Positions 53,474-64,000 of a DNA stretch of 64,000 nt are shown here, piece after piece. Origin of the DNA: Stenopsyche tienmushanensis. Taxonomy: Eukaryota; Arthropoda; Insecta; Trichoptera; Stenopsychidae. Numbering within the stretch: position 1 is the first letter of the stretch; each line of letters opens with the position of its first letter. The DNA lies in the NCBI GenBank assembly GCA_008973525.1, contig WACJ01000084.1, forward strand, positions 372,001-436,000. The letters are read 5' to 3'. The notes under the pieces were generated by a model. The model made no database searches, was not told where the DNA came from, and saw nothing but the letters and a program-made list of their open reading frames with translations. The position numbers and the translations under genes were made by a program.

Positions 53474-53756
53474 ATTATTTCGATGCTGAAGGAAATTCTC
53501 GTCATTATCACTTGAGGAACAAGACCAATTGTGTTGAAAATACAGAAGTAGTGTAATTTTAACGAGGTGAATTTAAATTAAAAGTTTTTATAGTGCAAAT
53601 ACATAAGTTTTGTCGTGAATGTGTTCAATATTAACAATTGTCTCAATGTATAGCAAGTGCATAGTTTATAAAAGTGATTTCATTTCGAGATAGGGTTGGG
53701 TTGTCAAAATGTCGTTGGGGTTGATTTTAAATAGTTGAATATCATAGTTAATTAAA
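53474..53756 (+). other. putative 5'UTR part of the receptor's first coding exon
   Basis: A pyrimidine-rich tract ending TTTCTTGTTACAG (AG at 53472-53473) is a good splice acceptor. The roughly 280 bp after it run uninterrupted to the receptor ATG with somewhat more balanced composition than the sequence before. I infer that the first coding exon starts here and that a non-coding exon lies further upstream. A promoter within this interval is the alternative. Confidence 0.4.
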
Positions 53757-54063
53757 ATGGAGGAGTTTCTGGGGAATTTTACAAACATGTCTTCTACTAA
53801 CAGAACTTATCATGATTGCGATCGAGATAATCCGGATTTCCAGTGTACGGCGGAGGATTTCCTGTTTCTAAATCTGGGTCCTCGTAGACAACCTTTGATA
53901 CTCGCAATACCGATTACGGTATTGTACGTCTTAATTGGAGTCACGGGTGTCGTAGGCAATGTTTTAGTCTGTATTGTGATTGTGAGGAATTCTTCAATGC
54001 ACACGGCAACAAACTACTATCTCTTCAGCTTGGCCATCAGCGATTTGATGCTCTTGCTTTTGG
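53757..54063 (+). CDS. first coding exon of a pyrokinin/CAPA-type neuropeptide GPCR
   Basis: The exon encodes 102 residues and the first base of codon 103. Three N-glycosylation sites (NFT at 7, NMS at 10, NRT at 15) lie in the extracellular N-terminus, with Cys21 and Cys30. TM1 spans about residues 47-76 and carries the class-A GN pair (Gly67-Asn68). The loop [20 protein letters not shown] leads into TM2 with the conserved Asp96. That loop and the preceding [12 protein letters not shown] segment are typical of insect pyrokinin and CAPA receptors, relatives of vertebrate neuromedin-U receptors, which signal through G proteins at the plasma membrane. The exon stops at GTAAGT (54064-54069) in phase 1 within a Gly codon, and the next residues in the family would start TM2's end (LPxE). 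The open frame beyond that is intron. The receptor subtype cannot be decided from this exon alone. The start ATG is preceded by AAA. Confidence 0.9.
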
Positions 54064-54221
54064 GTAAGTCAAATTTATTCTTAAATATATTTCGGCTAAA
54101 ATTCTATCGTTTTCATAATATTTTTGCCAGAATCATGTAGTTTTACTTGATGTGCGATTGTAATTATTGTGTTATCGTAAAGTCAGTAAGATAAATATAA
54201 ATGTGCTAAATAATATATATA

Positions 54222-54882
54222 CGAGGCATATCCAGAAAGTAGGTGTACTATATTTTTATATTTTTTTAGAAAAAGTATATTTGAAAAAAAAAACTGGATG
54301 TTGTTGAAATATTTATTAACTATTTTTCAACATAATTGCCATCTCGTTTAACGCATCTGGTGAGCCGTGGCACAAGCTTCTTTATGCCCTCTTCGAAGAA
54401 CCTTCCCGCCAGCTCCTTCCCATTTTTTCAGAATCTCTTTCTGCACCTGCTTCTCGGTTGAAAATTTAATTCCACCCATGTGTTTTTTTTAGGAAGGGAT
54501 AAATATGATCGAAGGCGCTGTCAGGTGAACACGGGGTGTAGTTCAAAATATGCAAACCAATTAAGTCTAAGAACCTCTTGGTGGCTAAGACTGTGAGGAC
54601 GAGGGTTGTTGTGCAACAAGCACATTCTTCTCGTCAGCATACTCCTCTTTTTATTTTGAATACTTCTTTTGACTTTTTTTATTGTCTCACAATATTGTTG
54701 TGCATTGACGGTCTCTTTCTGAGGCAGAAATTCGACTAAAATGATACCTTTTCGGTCCCAAAACACTGAGGCCATGATTTTTTTTGGGATCCCTCTCTAC
54801 CACTTAGTATGACCAACCCTTAAAAGACAAAATACTACAGCCCGTTATTGTCACAGTACACTTACTTTCGGGATATGCCTTA
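54222..54882 (-). mobile_element. mariner C: truncated mariner inside the receptor intron
   Basis: The ends are inverted repeats: left CGAGGCATATCCAGAAAGTA (from 54222) against right, reverse-complemented, AAGGCATATCCCGAAAGTAA (from 54880). They share most of about 24 positions. TA precedes the left end (54220-54221); the right flank is mutated. The transposase relic is on the minus strand, antisense to the receptor gene. At about 660 bp it is half the usual mariner length. The ends and protein differ from mariners A and B, so this is a third lineage. Confidence 0.9.
54320..54775 (-). pseudogene. mariner C transposase relic (catalytic Asp replaced)
   Basis: The frame opens at MASVFWDRKGIILVEFLPQ and runs through NAQQYCETIKKVKRSIQNKK to LLHNNPRPHS. 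In active mariners the last motif is HDNARPH, so the second catalytic Asp is Asn here. After a frame change comes SPDSAFDHIYPFLKK, the damaged region of the third Asp, then STEKQVQKEI. In yet another frame the C-terminus RFFEEGIKKLVPR, RCVKRDGNYVEK ends at the stop at 54320-54322. The N-terminal DNA-binding half and the first catalytic Asp are absent. It is inactive. Confidence 0.9.
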
Positions 54883-57800
54883 TCACGAAATTATGATTTT
54901 TTCCAATGTTCACATTATATGGACTATCAAATCAAATTTAATTTACAACAATCAAAATAAATTATAAAATAATGAAGATATTTTGTGTTTTGTAAATATA
55001 TATTTTGATAATGCCCATTTGCCACCTTTGACCTGGACGATGGCTTTGAGTCTAGTGATAAATGTGTAGCGTGTTGTTTAAGTGTAGCTAACAGAAATAT
55101 GCTTTACACAATTTAAATTGTTTAGTTTGATATTTTTTAGTAAAAGTTTTGGAATATAAAATGTCTTAACTAAAGACGTTTATAAGATTGTAATTTTATT
55201 AAAATGGAGATTATTGCGTTGAAATTAAGCCGAAAATATTATTTTTGAGCAAATTGTCATCTAAATACTCTGAAATATAAATAGCTCTGAAATTTATTTA
55301 AATGCCCTATAGTATAAATTTGGCTATAATATTTGGGGATCATTTTGAAAAAATCATGAACAAAGTACAATTGGGCAATTTCAATTGGGACTTCTCAGTA
55401 AAAAAAATCATTGTTCATTTTTATTTTTAAATAAAAAAAACACTTCTATTGGCTTGTTAATTGTGCAATATTTTATCAAAAAATTAGTGTGCCATTATTA
55501 ATAATTTAACTGCTATAACATAGTGAAATTACTTACATTTAAACTGGTCATTACGCCAAATTAATTATCGTAAATCGTTTTAACTTAACTATTTGATTCC
55601 AATTTACTAAAAGTAGAATTTTCTAAATAAATTTCGATCATCAACATATTTGTCCAAATTCTCTTGTATTGATTTTAATAATGTAATTGAGTGGTAAAAC
55701 ATTTTTAGAACGTTAGAAATCCCCAAAAGGTATTGAAATGTTCACTTCTTTTGGATCAGTCCTCCGATGAAATCTCAAGCCCCAAGCACGTAATCCGTCC
55801 ACTCCGGGATAAGATAGTCCTTGTGTATATTTGACTAGCGTTTTATTGAATTTTTCATATACTTGGGGTCCACAAGAATAACATGGTTTTCAATGATGAA
55901 CCTTTGTTTGATTTAAGGATCGAGTCTCATATATAATGTATAATGAAGAAGCATTTTCTTAGTAATTTAAACATGCGTATTATAAAATATTTATAGTGTA
56001 TCCATCAGCCCGAAGTAAATATATGTACATGGAAGAAAACAACTGATTTACATTTTGCAGAATGTGTGCATTTTTTAGCGGAATATTTTGGGATAGCAGA
56101 GTTATATTATTCAGAATATCTAAATTATCAGAAAATTATTGTGACCTACCCAAAAAATACCATGTTCAATAATATTACATGAAATTATTACAAGATATAG
56201 AATCCACAATAACATACAAAGCCCTGCAGACATGACCGTTTCCAGAAAAGGTCATACCCAAAAAGGTTAAATAATAAGTAATCAAGGATTATCTGAAATT
56301 TTATATAACTGACATCATCCTGATAAGCAAAAACATGCAACAAATGTCTGATAATTACGTACGTGGTTCAGAATAAAACTAGCTCCATGAAATACATGTA
56401 CGTTTGATGAATAATCAATATGATGTAGTGAATATGAAAATTAATATTTGGAGATAAAACTTGAAAACAAATATTAGATTGATTCACAATAAAATATTTA
56501 TGAATCAATATCAGTATTAATATTAATATAATTACGCTATCAGGATCTTTTCATTTGAGATTATGAGAAAATTGATTATTTCGAATTTTAGGCTCCAATG
56601 ATATACATTTTTTAATGCGTATTCAAACTTGTTCTTCGTTCTCGAAGTATCGATCGAAGAGACATTTCGTATCCATATTCCAAAATTAATTTCTCCGCGG
56701 CTAGCATTATTATGCAAGATAATAATAATTGTTCATTATATGCAGAAAATAGTTTGATTTCTGAAAAATTATCATTAGAGCACTGATCATTTTTCTGCGA
56801 TAGCTTCTCTTATTTTTTTTAAATCGAAGTACATAATTTCATTCAAATCTCATTAAATAAATATACTTTTGGAATGAATAGTGTCGCTTTAAGAGGGTCT
56901 TTCTATGGCCGTACTCTTTTCACGTTCTTGTGAGAAAACAATATGGAAAAAAGAAGAAATGAAATATTAGTTGAGACGTATTTCTGTCTGAAAGTTGAGG
57001 TTGATGAATTCGAATCATTTTATCTATTCCTTTATATTTTTTCCCAATGGCTTGTAATATTTTTTTGGATCGCTGATTGAACAATTTTCAACTACTTGAA
57101 ATATCGTTATAGTGATGGCACCCTCATCCAATTGTGTTTATCGAGATTCATCTGCAGTTTCCTTTGGACAAACAACCGAAATCCAATTTGAAATTACGTT
57201 TTTCGTAATGATAAATATAAAATGATAATTTCAAATGTTAATTCGATTCCCTTTACTATATTACAAATTTTATGAATATTTATGAAATTTACAACAATTT
57301 TATAAATTGCAAAAATGTAGATAAAAATTAAAATGGGTTCGTTATGAAAGATTTCAAGCGTTCTTATAAAGAACAAAATATTTTTAAAAAAATGCATTGA
57401 TATGCTTTGTATGACTAAGAAGTGGTTACATAAATTTCATAGATGTGAATATGAAGGAATTTTGAGTGGTACAATATTTTGAAGGGCCTTGTTTGGTCGT
57501 TTTATTTTAACAATGACAACATGCAGAACTCGAGTGAACAACAAGATTCAAATGTAGATTTTTGCATTCAAGCACTTTGCTTATATCCCAACATAAAACT
57601 GTTCATATACTTTATAGAAATCGTGATGCTGTTTAAGTAAAACGTAGTAAATATAAATCGTAAATGAGAGGCCATATAATATCTAGATAGATCATGTCGT
57701 GGTCATGTTTGTCTATTTTATATAAAAGTGGAAGCATTAAGTAATCCTCTCAAAATGTAAAGGTATTTTAATATAGACGTGAAGATAACATTCTAGACAC

Positions 57801-58668
57801 ATTTCATGCCCCTTGAAAATCAGATGAACATAGTTAGACGACGTCTAAATATATAAGTTTGTATCATAAGAAATTGTCAATCTTTGCCGGAGTCAACTGT
57901 CTTAGAAGTCACGTCTGCAATATAACCAAAATGATAAGACATATTAAAAAACGCACATTACATAGGAATATTGAAAATTGGAAAAAAAATCAATATAACG
58001 TACACTTTTGATCTTACATCGTTTGTATTTCCGTGGGAACGTTAAAAAGACAAAATTTTGTTAATCATTTTATAGTTGGAAGTCAGATCCGAGACTCTTA
58101 TTATAATATGTTCGAGCTCAAATCTAGATTGTGTAAAAATCCAGATTTCTAACCGATCATTTCGATTACTTTGATTGTTTGAAACACTTCAAATAACGGA
58201 TATGCCATTTTAAAAGGAAAAAAATTGTAACAGGAAAGTATATCTCAAATGGATTGATGTAATGTCTTATAAGCGAAAATAAGCTTCTGAATAGAAATAT
58301 AAAATATTTTGATCAAAACGTTTGAGGCTCACCGTGCATTTATTGAGTTTGTGGCCTCTGACGAAAATGTTAGTTGAGTTCCCTCAAACTTTGTTTGAGC
58401 CTCGGGTTCCATAAATGCAAAATTTAGTACAACGCCGCATCCGTATTCCCGAAAAGGCTTGTTCTGATAATATGAAACTGAATAACAAGTTTCAACTATG
58501 ACCCACAACTATAATAATCTAAGACCAATTTGAAGCTTATATAAAACCAATCAACTGAATTTAGTGTTTTTTTTATTACGTTTATTATTACAATCCTATT
58601 CAAAATTTAAGACTTATATTTTCTGATGATTGAAAATCAAATTAACATACTAACACTTATGGTCATTT

Positions 58669-58744
58669 ATCAGGACAGTCCAAAAGTTTTCCAGGTCAGT
58701 TCAAAAGTTTTTCAGGTCCAAAAGTTCTTTTGGACTGACCTGAT
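58669..58744. repeat. compact cluster of direct and inverted 18-bp repeats
   Basis: Three direct copies of a CAGGNCAGTCCAAAAGTTTT-like unit (the third shortened) are followed by an inverted copy. The outer arms, 58669-58686 and 58727-58744, are complementary at 17 of 18 positions. An inner perfect hairpin has arms GTCCAAAAG and CTTTTGGAC with a 2-nt loop (58716-58735). The cluster is not explained by any transposon I recognise. Confidence 0.8.
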
Positions 58745-59021
58745 AATAATGATTTTTTTTATCTTTAAAATAAAATTACAGTGTGAATATTTTTAATCGT
58801 TATACTCTACACTGCCGTTAAAACGATCAAGTTTTTTATTCAACACAATGAAAGGGACACCGGAGGACGTTAATGCAAATCTCTCGTAAATATATATTCT
58901 GTATACATTTAGCATGAAAGCAAACGTAATCGTAAAATTTATTTAAAACGTTCTGTCGAAAAAAAGTTCTATTATTGTGTCAAAGAAAACGACGCAGGCT
59001 AAATTTGGTATACGCGGGCTC

Positions 59022-59068
59022 CTTTCTATTGATAGAAAGTTATTTCGAGATCCTTTCATTTAAGGATC
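59022..59068. repeat. two adjacent short hairpins
   Basis: The first is CTTTCTAT / ATAGAAAG with a 2-nt loop (59022-59039). The second is GATCCTT / AAGGATC with a 5-nt loop (59049-59068). They lie 9 bp apart within the receptor's presumed intron. Function unknown. Confidence 0.55.
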
Positions 59069-61390
59069 CATTTTCAACCGTGTTAAAAGTGATCACCATT
59101 TTAATTCAACGTAAAATTATTTGCGTTCATGCTCGATAAGAGGCTATCAAAATTGATGATTTTTTTCTATCACTTGGATGTGATGATTGTCCTAAGTGCA
59201 AGTGATTTTCTAAAAAAAGCTCGTTGTATAAACTTATTAAATATTTTGTATAGTATTATTATCAAATTAAAATCGTAATAAATGGTATCTGGAAATAACC
59301 ATTTTTCTTCCAAGCAAAAAATTGCTAAGAACACAAAATTTGTCTTCATTCTGGGATGCTGGTGATGCAGGATGAGACGTTCTAATTCGTGCAATGTTTA
59401 GTGACGTTGATTAATGGACGGGATTATGTTCGCATAGTGGATATGTTGGGATAGAATCTATAAATACACGCCTTTGCTATTATGCATTGAAATACATTTT
59501 TAAATTTCACTACACTTTCGTCGAGGTGATTTTATGGATCGGGATGAAAAATAATTTCAAAAAAAGGTAAAACCGCAATTTCTAAAACTGCAGACGGTTT
59601 TCACATTTGCATGCGACAGGCAGACACTTTGTCTTCGTTGCCGGTTTAAGGGGGGCAATGGAAGCATTTAACCCTTTCTAGAGGGATTATCTACCCACGC
59701 AAGCATACCAAATACGATTTAGGAGATTTGAACGAATTTCACACATTATTTCTCAGAAAGAAATGTATTCTAGTTATCAGATAATATATTTAGTATTAAA
59801 TGTTGCCTCCGTTTACCAAGTAATCACACAAATTATCGCTATCATGCTTATACGAATTGCGGTTATTAAATATACGGTATAACGTAATATTGACGAGAAA
59901 ACCTTTCTTATATTCCTCCATAACTATCTATTGCTGCATTCCTGTGCATGAAAATTTAGATTGATTTTGATCAGCGGTTTTAAAAGCTCTCTAATTTTCT
60001 TCGACATAACACCAAGGAAGAAAAAAACGCTTTAAATTTAGATGCTTTGAAAGTGAAAGACTACTTCAATACAAGCTTTGAGTGTCCTCTATGATGCTCG
60101 CCCAAAAAATCTCTGGTTAAGGGAATCTATCCTTTGATCGAGTGGGCAGCAGTCGAATTCTCGAAGGTATATCGAAAGTAGCCTTAGACACTTTTTAACA
60201 AAACTGGACGTAAAACTGCGGATTCCAGAAATAAGACGCAATGGACAACATAATATTTAAATACTACTCACTATCTAAAAATTCGAACAACTTCAAAATA
60301 CAACAGATCACTACGTAATGGCTGATAGAAGATAATGTTTACATACATTTCCTCATTCTTTTGGTATAATTCTGAGGAGAGATTCTCTCTCTCCTGATTC
60401 TGCTGTGCTTGTCATAAGCCAGTCATTAAGATCTGCATCCAGCCACATTAAGATCTACGCCTGGTCTCTGCCTAATCTTGTGTAGTGGACATTAAACTCT
60501 AGAGTGTCTACTTACAATGCCTTGGAAGAAGCCATTTATCCTACGACTGAGTAGGCAACAGTTGAACCATGAAGCGGTGCCTCGATTATAGGATAATCGA
60601 TAAAAATAGTATTGCATTCCCGTAAGATGTTATGGTACACTTTAGGTAAAAGGCTAAAGGCTAGAAACTATGTTTTAATTTATACTATATAAAGCTGACT
60701 ATAATGACTCATTCCTTTGACAACTTAGTGTAAGACAAAGCCATACCAAGCACTAAGGAAAATGTTCGAAAGTCAAGTTATCACGAATCATGGATCCTTT
60801 TAGTTCCCATTTCCCGGTATCCTGGCACTAAGCCGAAGTAAATGAAAAACGTAATAGCAGTAGTAATAAAGTCTGAGAAAAGTGCTATTATGTAATGGCT
60901 TTGTATTTATAAATCTAAAATGCGACACATTAAACTCGCACTGACTCTTTCTCGTAACATTTTCAGAACCTATCTGTGGTAGTGTAGACTTCTCTTAAAA
61001 TTTACGGGATTCATTATCTTCGTCGTTGCGTAATTGATTTGGCGTTATTCAGCCACCAATTTGCGGTAGTGAGGCACTCAAAGCATCAAAAAATCTTTAG
61101 GATGTCAAATGCGGTTTTAGATATCATGTTGGCAACGACGAATGACGATCATCATGATGATTTCTTACTGCAGGAACACAATTGAGGAACGTTTCTGCCT
61201 TGTTGGTAAAAAAGCCATGTTATTATTCGTGTATCGGAAAGATCTAATGTTTAAGAGCACTCCTAGTAAATTTGAAGTAGATATAAAAAAATCAAGAAAT
61301 TATAGGCCGACGAGGAGAAGCTACGCTTCGTGAAGCTGAGGAGAAGAGACACTTTAAACACGTTTTTCTTGAAACTACTTTTTCTAAGCT

Positions 61391-61685
61391 CACGGAAGTG
61401 TTTCCGCACACCCTAGATGAGCATTCTTTATGAAATTTGGCAGGCACATGTAAAATAAACGTCTTGATTATTTAATCTAAAATTATTCAAACGTTTTATT
61501 ATCAGAACCAAAAACTACAAAAAGTGTTGGTAAAAACACATAATTTTCTTCGATTGATCATTGTTTTTTTATTTTCTAATATTTCTACTTAATTATAGGT
61601 CAAACTATACACAATATTATAGAAAGTAAAAATATGCTTAGATTTTTTGCTGAAAATTACTTGTCTATGTCTTAAGACTTCCGTG
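61391..61685. repeat. possible small inverted-repeat element
   Basis: CACGGAAGT at 61391-61399 is matched by its reverse complement at 61677-61685, enclosing about 295 bp. The similarity does not clearly extend beyond 9 bp and no target duplication is evident, so it may be coincidence. Confidence 0.2.
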
Positions 61686-64000
61686 GTGAAGAATGTCATC
61701 GCTCGCGCACCAACATACATGGCTCCTTCCATTCCCACTAACATGATTTGTCAAACTTTAGAAAATATTTTTATATTCAATAAAGTACGCGCAGTCAACG
61801 CACTAAATATCAAAATTCAATATTAATACTTTTCGCACAAAAAAAATGTTAAAAACCGATTATTTTAGGCTCAACAAGGTAGAAACGTCTCTTAAATAAC
61901 AGCAGCTGTAGACTCAATGCATTTATTCAACGAACAAATGTTGAGACCATAGTTATGAGAAAAACAAACACATTTACTCATTCAAAAATCTAACTCTAAT
62001 CCACGTTTAGACAACGATTAAGTTACAATTATTTATAATGTTCAACGCTTAACTTTGGTATTTTTTTTATATGGAATTACGCAAAATATATGCTTGAATT
62101 TGTACCCACTATTTTTGATAAACGATTATTTTCAAAGGCTTTATACACAATGTGCAGTTTCCCAATACATTTAATCAATATTACATTCCACACCATAATT
62201 GATTTTGGGTGATTTATTTACTTAAAGCATATTTACAATATAAAATCTATATCAAATATAAGTTAAACCAAAATAACCAAATACTAATATTAGGCTCATC
62301 AATGATGGAAAATATTCAAATAGAATTTGCTTAGTGTCAATAAAAGCTAATAAGTTAGGCTAAGTTGTATTTATTTTAACATTATTTTGAATAGCATTGA
62401 ACATCGAACTACTTCTTATAGGTATAACGAATTAAAATGTGAAATCTAAAACATTTAATTGTATATTATATGCAGATTTGAATAAAAAATGCATAAAACA
62501 TACGCTTATGAACAACACCCAGTCGTATATTATATATCGATTACGTTGCATCCAAATATAACTCATATATGCATTACAATATATCATCAACGTGCATAAG
62601 GGATTAATTGATAATGTATCAATATTATCAGATAATACTTGTAAATATGTAAATAGCCAAAATTATACACGTGATATATTGATAAATATCATGTACACAA
62701 ATAACTATATAAAAATGAAAAGTATAATTATTTGGGCGGATATGAATTATTTTTCAATATCGTTTGCTTTTGATGGTTAATGAATCTTTTAAGAGAATAT
62801 CTATTCAAAAATTAAACATTGTAATGATGAAGCATCGATTTACTTTATGATAATATAATTGATTTAAGATATATTCGCATATATTATTTTCGAAAAATAT
62901 TCTAATATATAGAAAAATATGTAAATGAAAGACATTTCAAATTCAAATCCTTATTTCTAAGTGAGATTTTTAAGGGTGTAACTCAGACGAACATGAAACA
63001 TTACTTTCGAAAATTTAGTGGAAAAACCAAGCTTGTTTTTAGCCTATAAAAGTTTTCTTTTAGCACAATTTTCAAATTGTGATTCAAAGACACCAAGAAA
63101 GAGAGAAAGGAAATCGGTGATTTATCTCTGGTGAAATGTTTCTAGGTTTACTAAACTACGAAATAATGTTGTTCGTACATCCCATAAATCTGACATTCTA
63201 AATTACAGAATAAACGCCCCTAGACCAGAAGAGAGCCTATGCCTTTTTTTAATCCCATAACTGTCCTGTTGTGAAGTTATGCTTAATATTCTGTTTTTTA
63301 TATGGTGCTTTATAAAGATCGATCCATATTTTATCTAACCAATTGATTGCACGCGAGCGATGCGTACCTATGTATAGATTAAAGGCTTATTGATAAGCCC
63401 TATATTATTCGAAGATATTGTATGGTTTGATCATGTATATGACTAAATTTCGTTATGTTTGTGCAGAAAAAACATCTTTAAAACATCAATATCAATGGAT
63501 GTTAAATTTGTTTTTATTATATATTTATTTGAATACTCAGAAGCTGCATTAGGGCAGTAAATTTTGTTTAATAAGATCATTCATGTCAATGTATTGGTGC
63601 TCGCTATAACCGAGTTTGACTATGGTTGTTCAAGTTTGAATCTCACAAATTGTATTATCATAATCTATATATGGTCATTGTAAAGTTTAGCTTTGTAAAG
63701 AGATAAAATCACGCTATTATTCACCGTCTCTATGGTTTGTTTCATAAGTTATGATAATATCTTCTCTTATAGACTAAATGCTATTGTTTTAAATAATGGG
63801 TTCAAAACCCTTTCTAAATAGATGTCAAGATATCTTAAGATAGTTTAATGTATTTGAAGTGAATTATTCAAATTTCTGATTAAGACCATGCGAAGAAACT
63901 AATCAAGGTTTGAATCTCAGTCCACTCTCGTCTTAATCCATTACAATGTGACATTTTGAACCGCTTTAGATGAACTAAAGCTCAAATTTAGTATTCACGT

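Larger units (their letters stand above)
54064..64000 (+). other. probable first coding intron of the receptor (acceptor not found)
   Basis: The donor GTAAGT opens at 54064. I could not find an exon encoding the rest of TM2 and TM3 in the remaining 9.9 kb, so the intron probably runs off the window; a missed short exon is possible. Apart from mariner C (54222-54882) it is AT-rich sequence with a few hairpins and a GC-richer part near 60.0-61.4 kb that shows no coding frame. ORFs at 56532, 57194, 59170, 61142 and 62592 lack motifs. Confidence 0.55.

Noticed and set aside
54064..54140. Continuation of the receptor ORF beyond codon 103
   Set aside because: The family's conserved TM2 end is lost at once, and a consensus GTAAGT donor sits exactly at the break, so this is intron.
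61142..61333. 63-codon plus-strand ORF considered as a receptor exon
   Set aside because: It lacks any TM3 or LPxE/ERY-like motif of the receptor family.
61391..61685. Inverted CACGGAAGT pair as a definite MITE
   Set aside because: Only 9 bp match and there is no target duplication; kept only as a low-confidence repeat.
1..64000. CRISPR arrays, prokaryotic operons, riboswitches or a prophage
   Set aside because: No regularly spaced repeats, ribosome-binding-site-led gene clusters or phage genes; the window is eukaryotic.

Overview
This is a 64 kb piece of an AT-rich animal nuclear genome. It is almost certainly from an insect or another arthropod. The basis is one exon of an intron-split neuropeptide receptor of the pyrokinin/CAPA (neuromedin-U-receptor-like) family, plus a transposon load typical of arthropods: three mariner lineages, a Tc1 relic, a hAT relic, two pogo/Tigger-like scraps and a Jockey-type non-LTR retrotransposon. 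There is no bacterial-style gene organisation, and I recognise no RNA gene or CRISPR array. Most of the window is non-coding.

Layout. 1-2.2 kb: AT-rich, no gene. 2.2-2.8 kb: complete but internally deleted mariner (mariner A) with near-perfect terminal inverted repeats. 6.8-7.0 kb: minus-strand pogo/Tigger-like fragment. 11.9-12.8 kb: deleted hAT element with an exact 8-bp target duplication and a relic of the hAT C-terminal dimerisation domain. 12.8-28.6 kb: gene desert. 28.6-28.8 kb: 196-bp MITE derived from mariner B. 34.2-34.8 kb: two unassigned minus-strand ORFs with coding-like codons. 37.6-41.0 kb: decayed mariner B copy, split by a 5'-truncated Jockey-type element that keeps a long open reverse-transcriptase frame and an A-rich tail of about 150 bp. 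44.0-44.8 kb: frameshifted Tc1 relic. 49.0-49.2 kb: plus-strand pogo/Tigger-like N-terminal fragment. 53.5-54.06 kb: putative 5'UTR exon and first coding exon of the receptor, ending at a GTAAGT donor. 54.06-64 kb: apparently the receptor's first coding intron, containing mariner C.

The only host gene I can name is the receptor. Its exon carries the extracellular N-terminus, TM1, the first intracellular loop and the start of TM2. The remaining transmembrane segments were not found and probably lie beyond the window. The other recognisable coding matter is mobile-element debris, which gives a relative history: mariner B was present before the Jockey-type copy landed in it, and a much shorter deletion derivative of mariner B sits 9 kb away. 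I did not find a convincing new biological system. The most useful leads are the nested insertion, the MITE/parent pair, the receptor gene and a compact repeat/inverted-repeat cluster near 58.7 kb.
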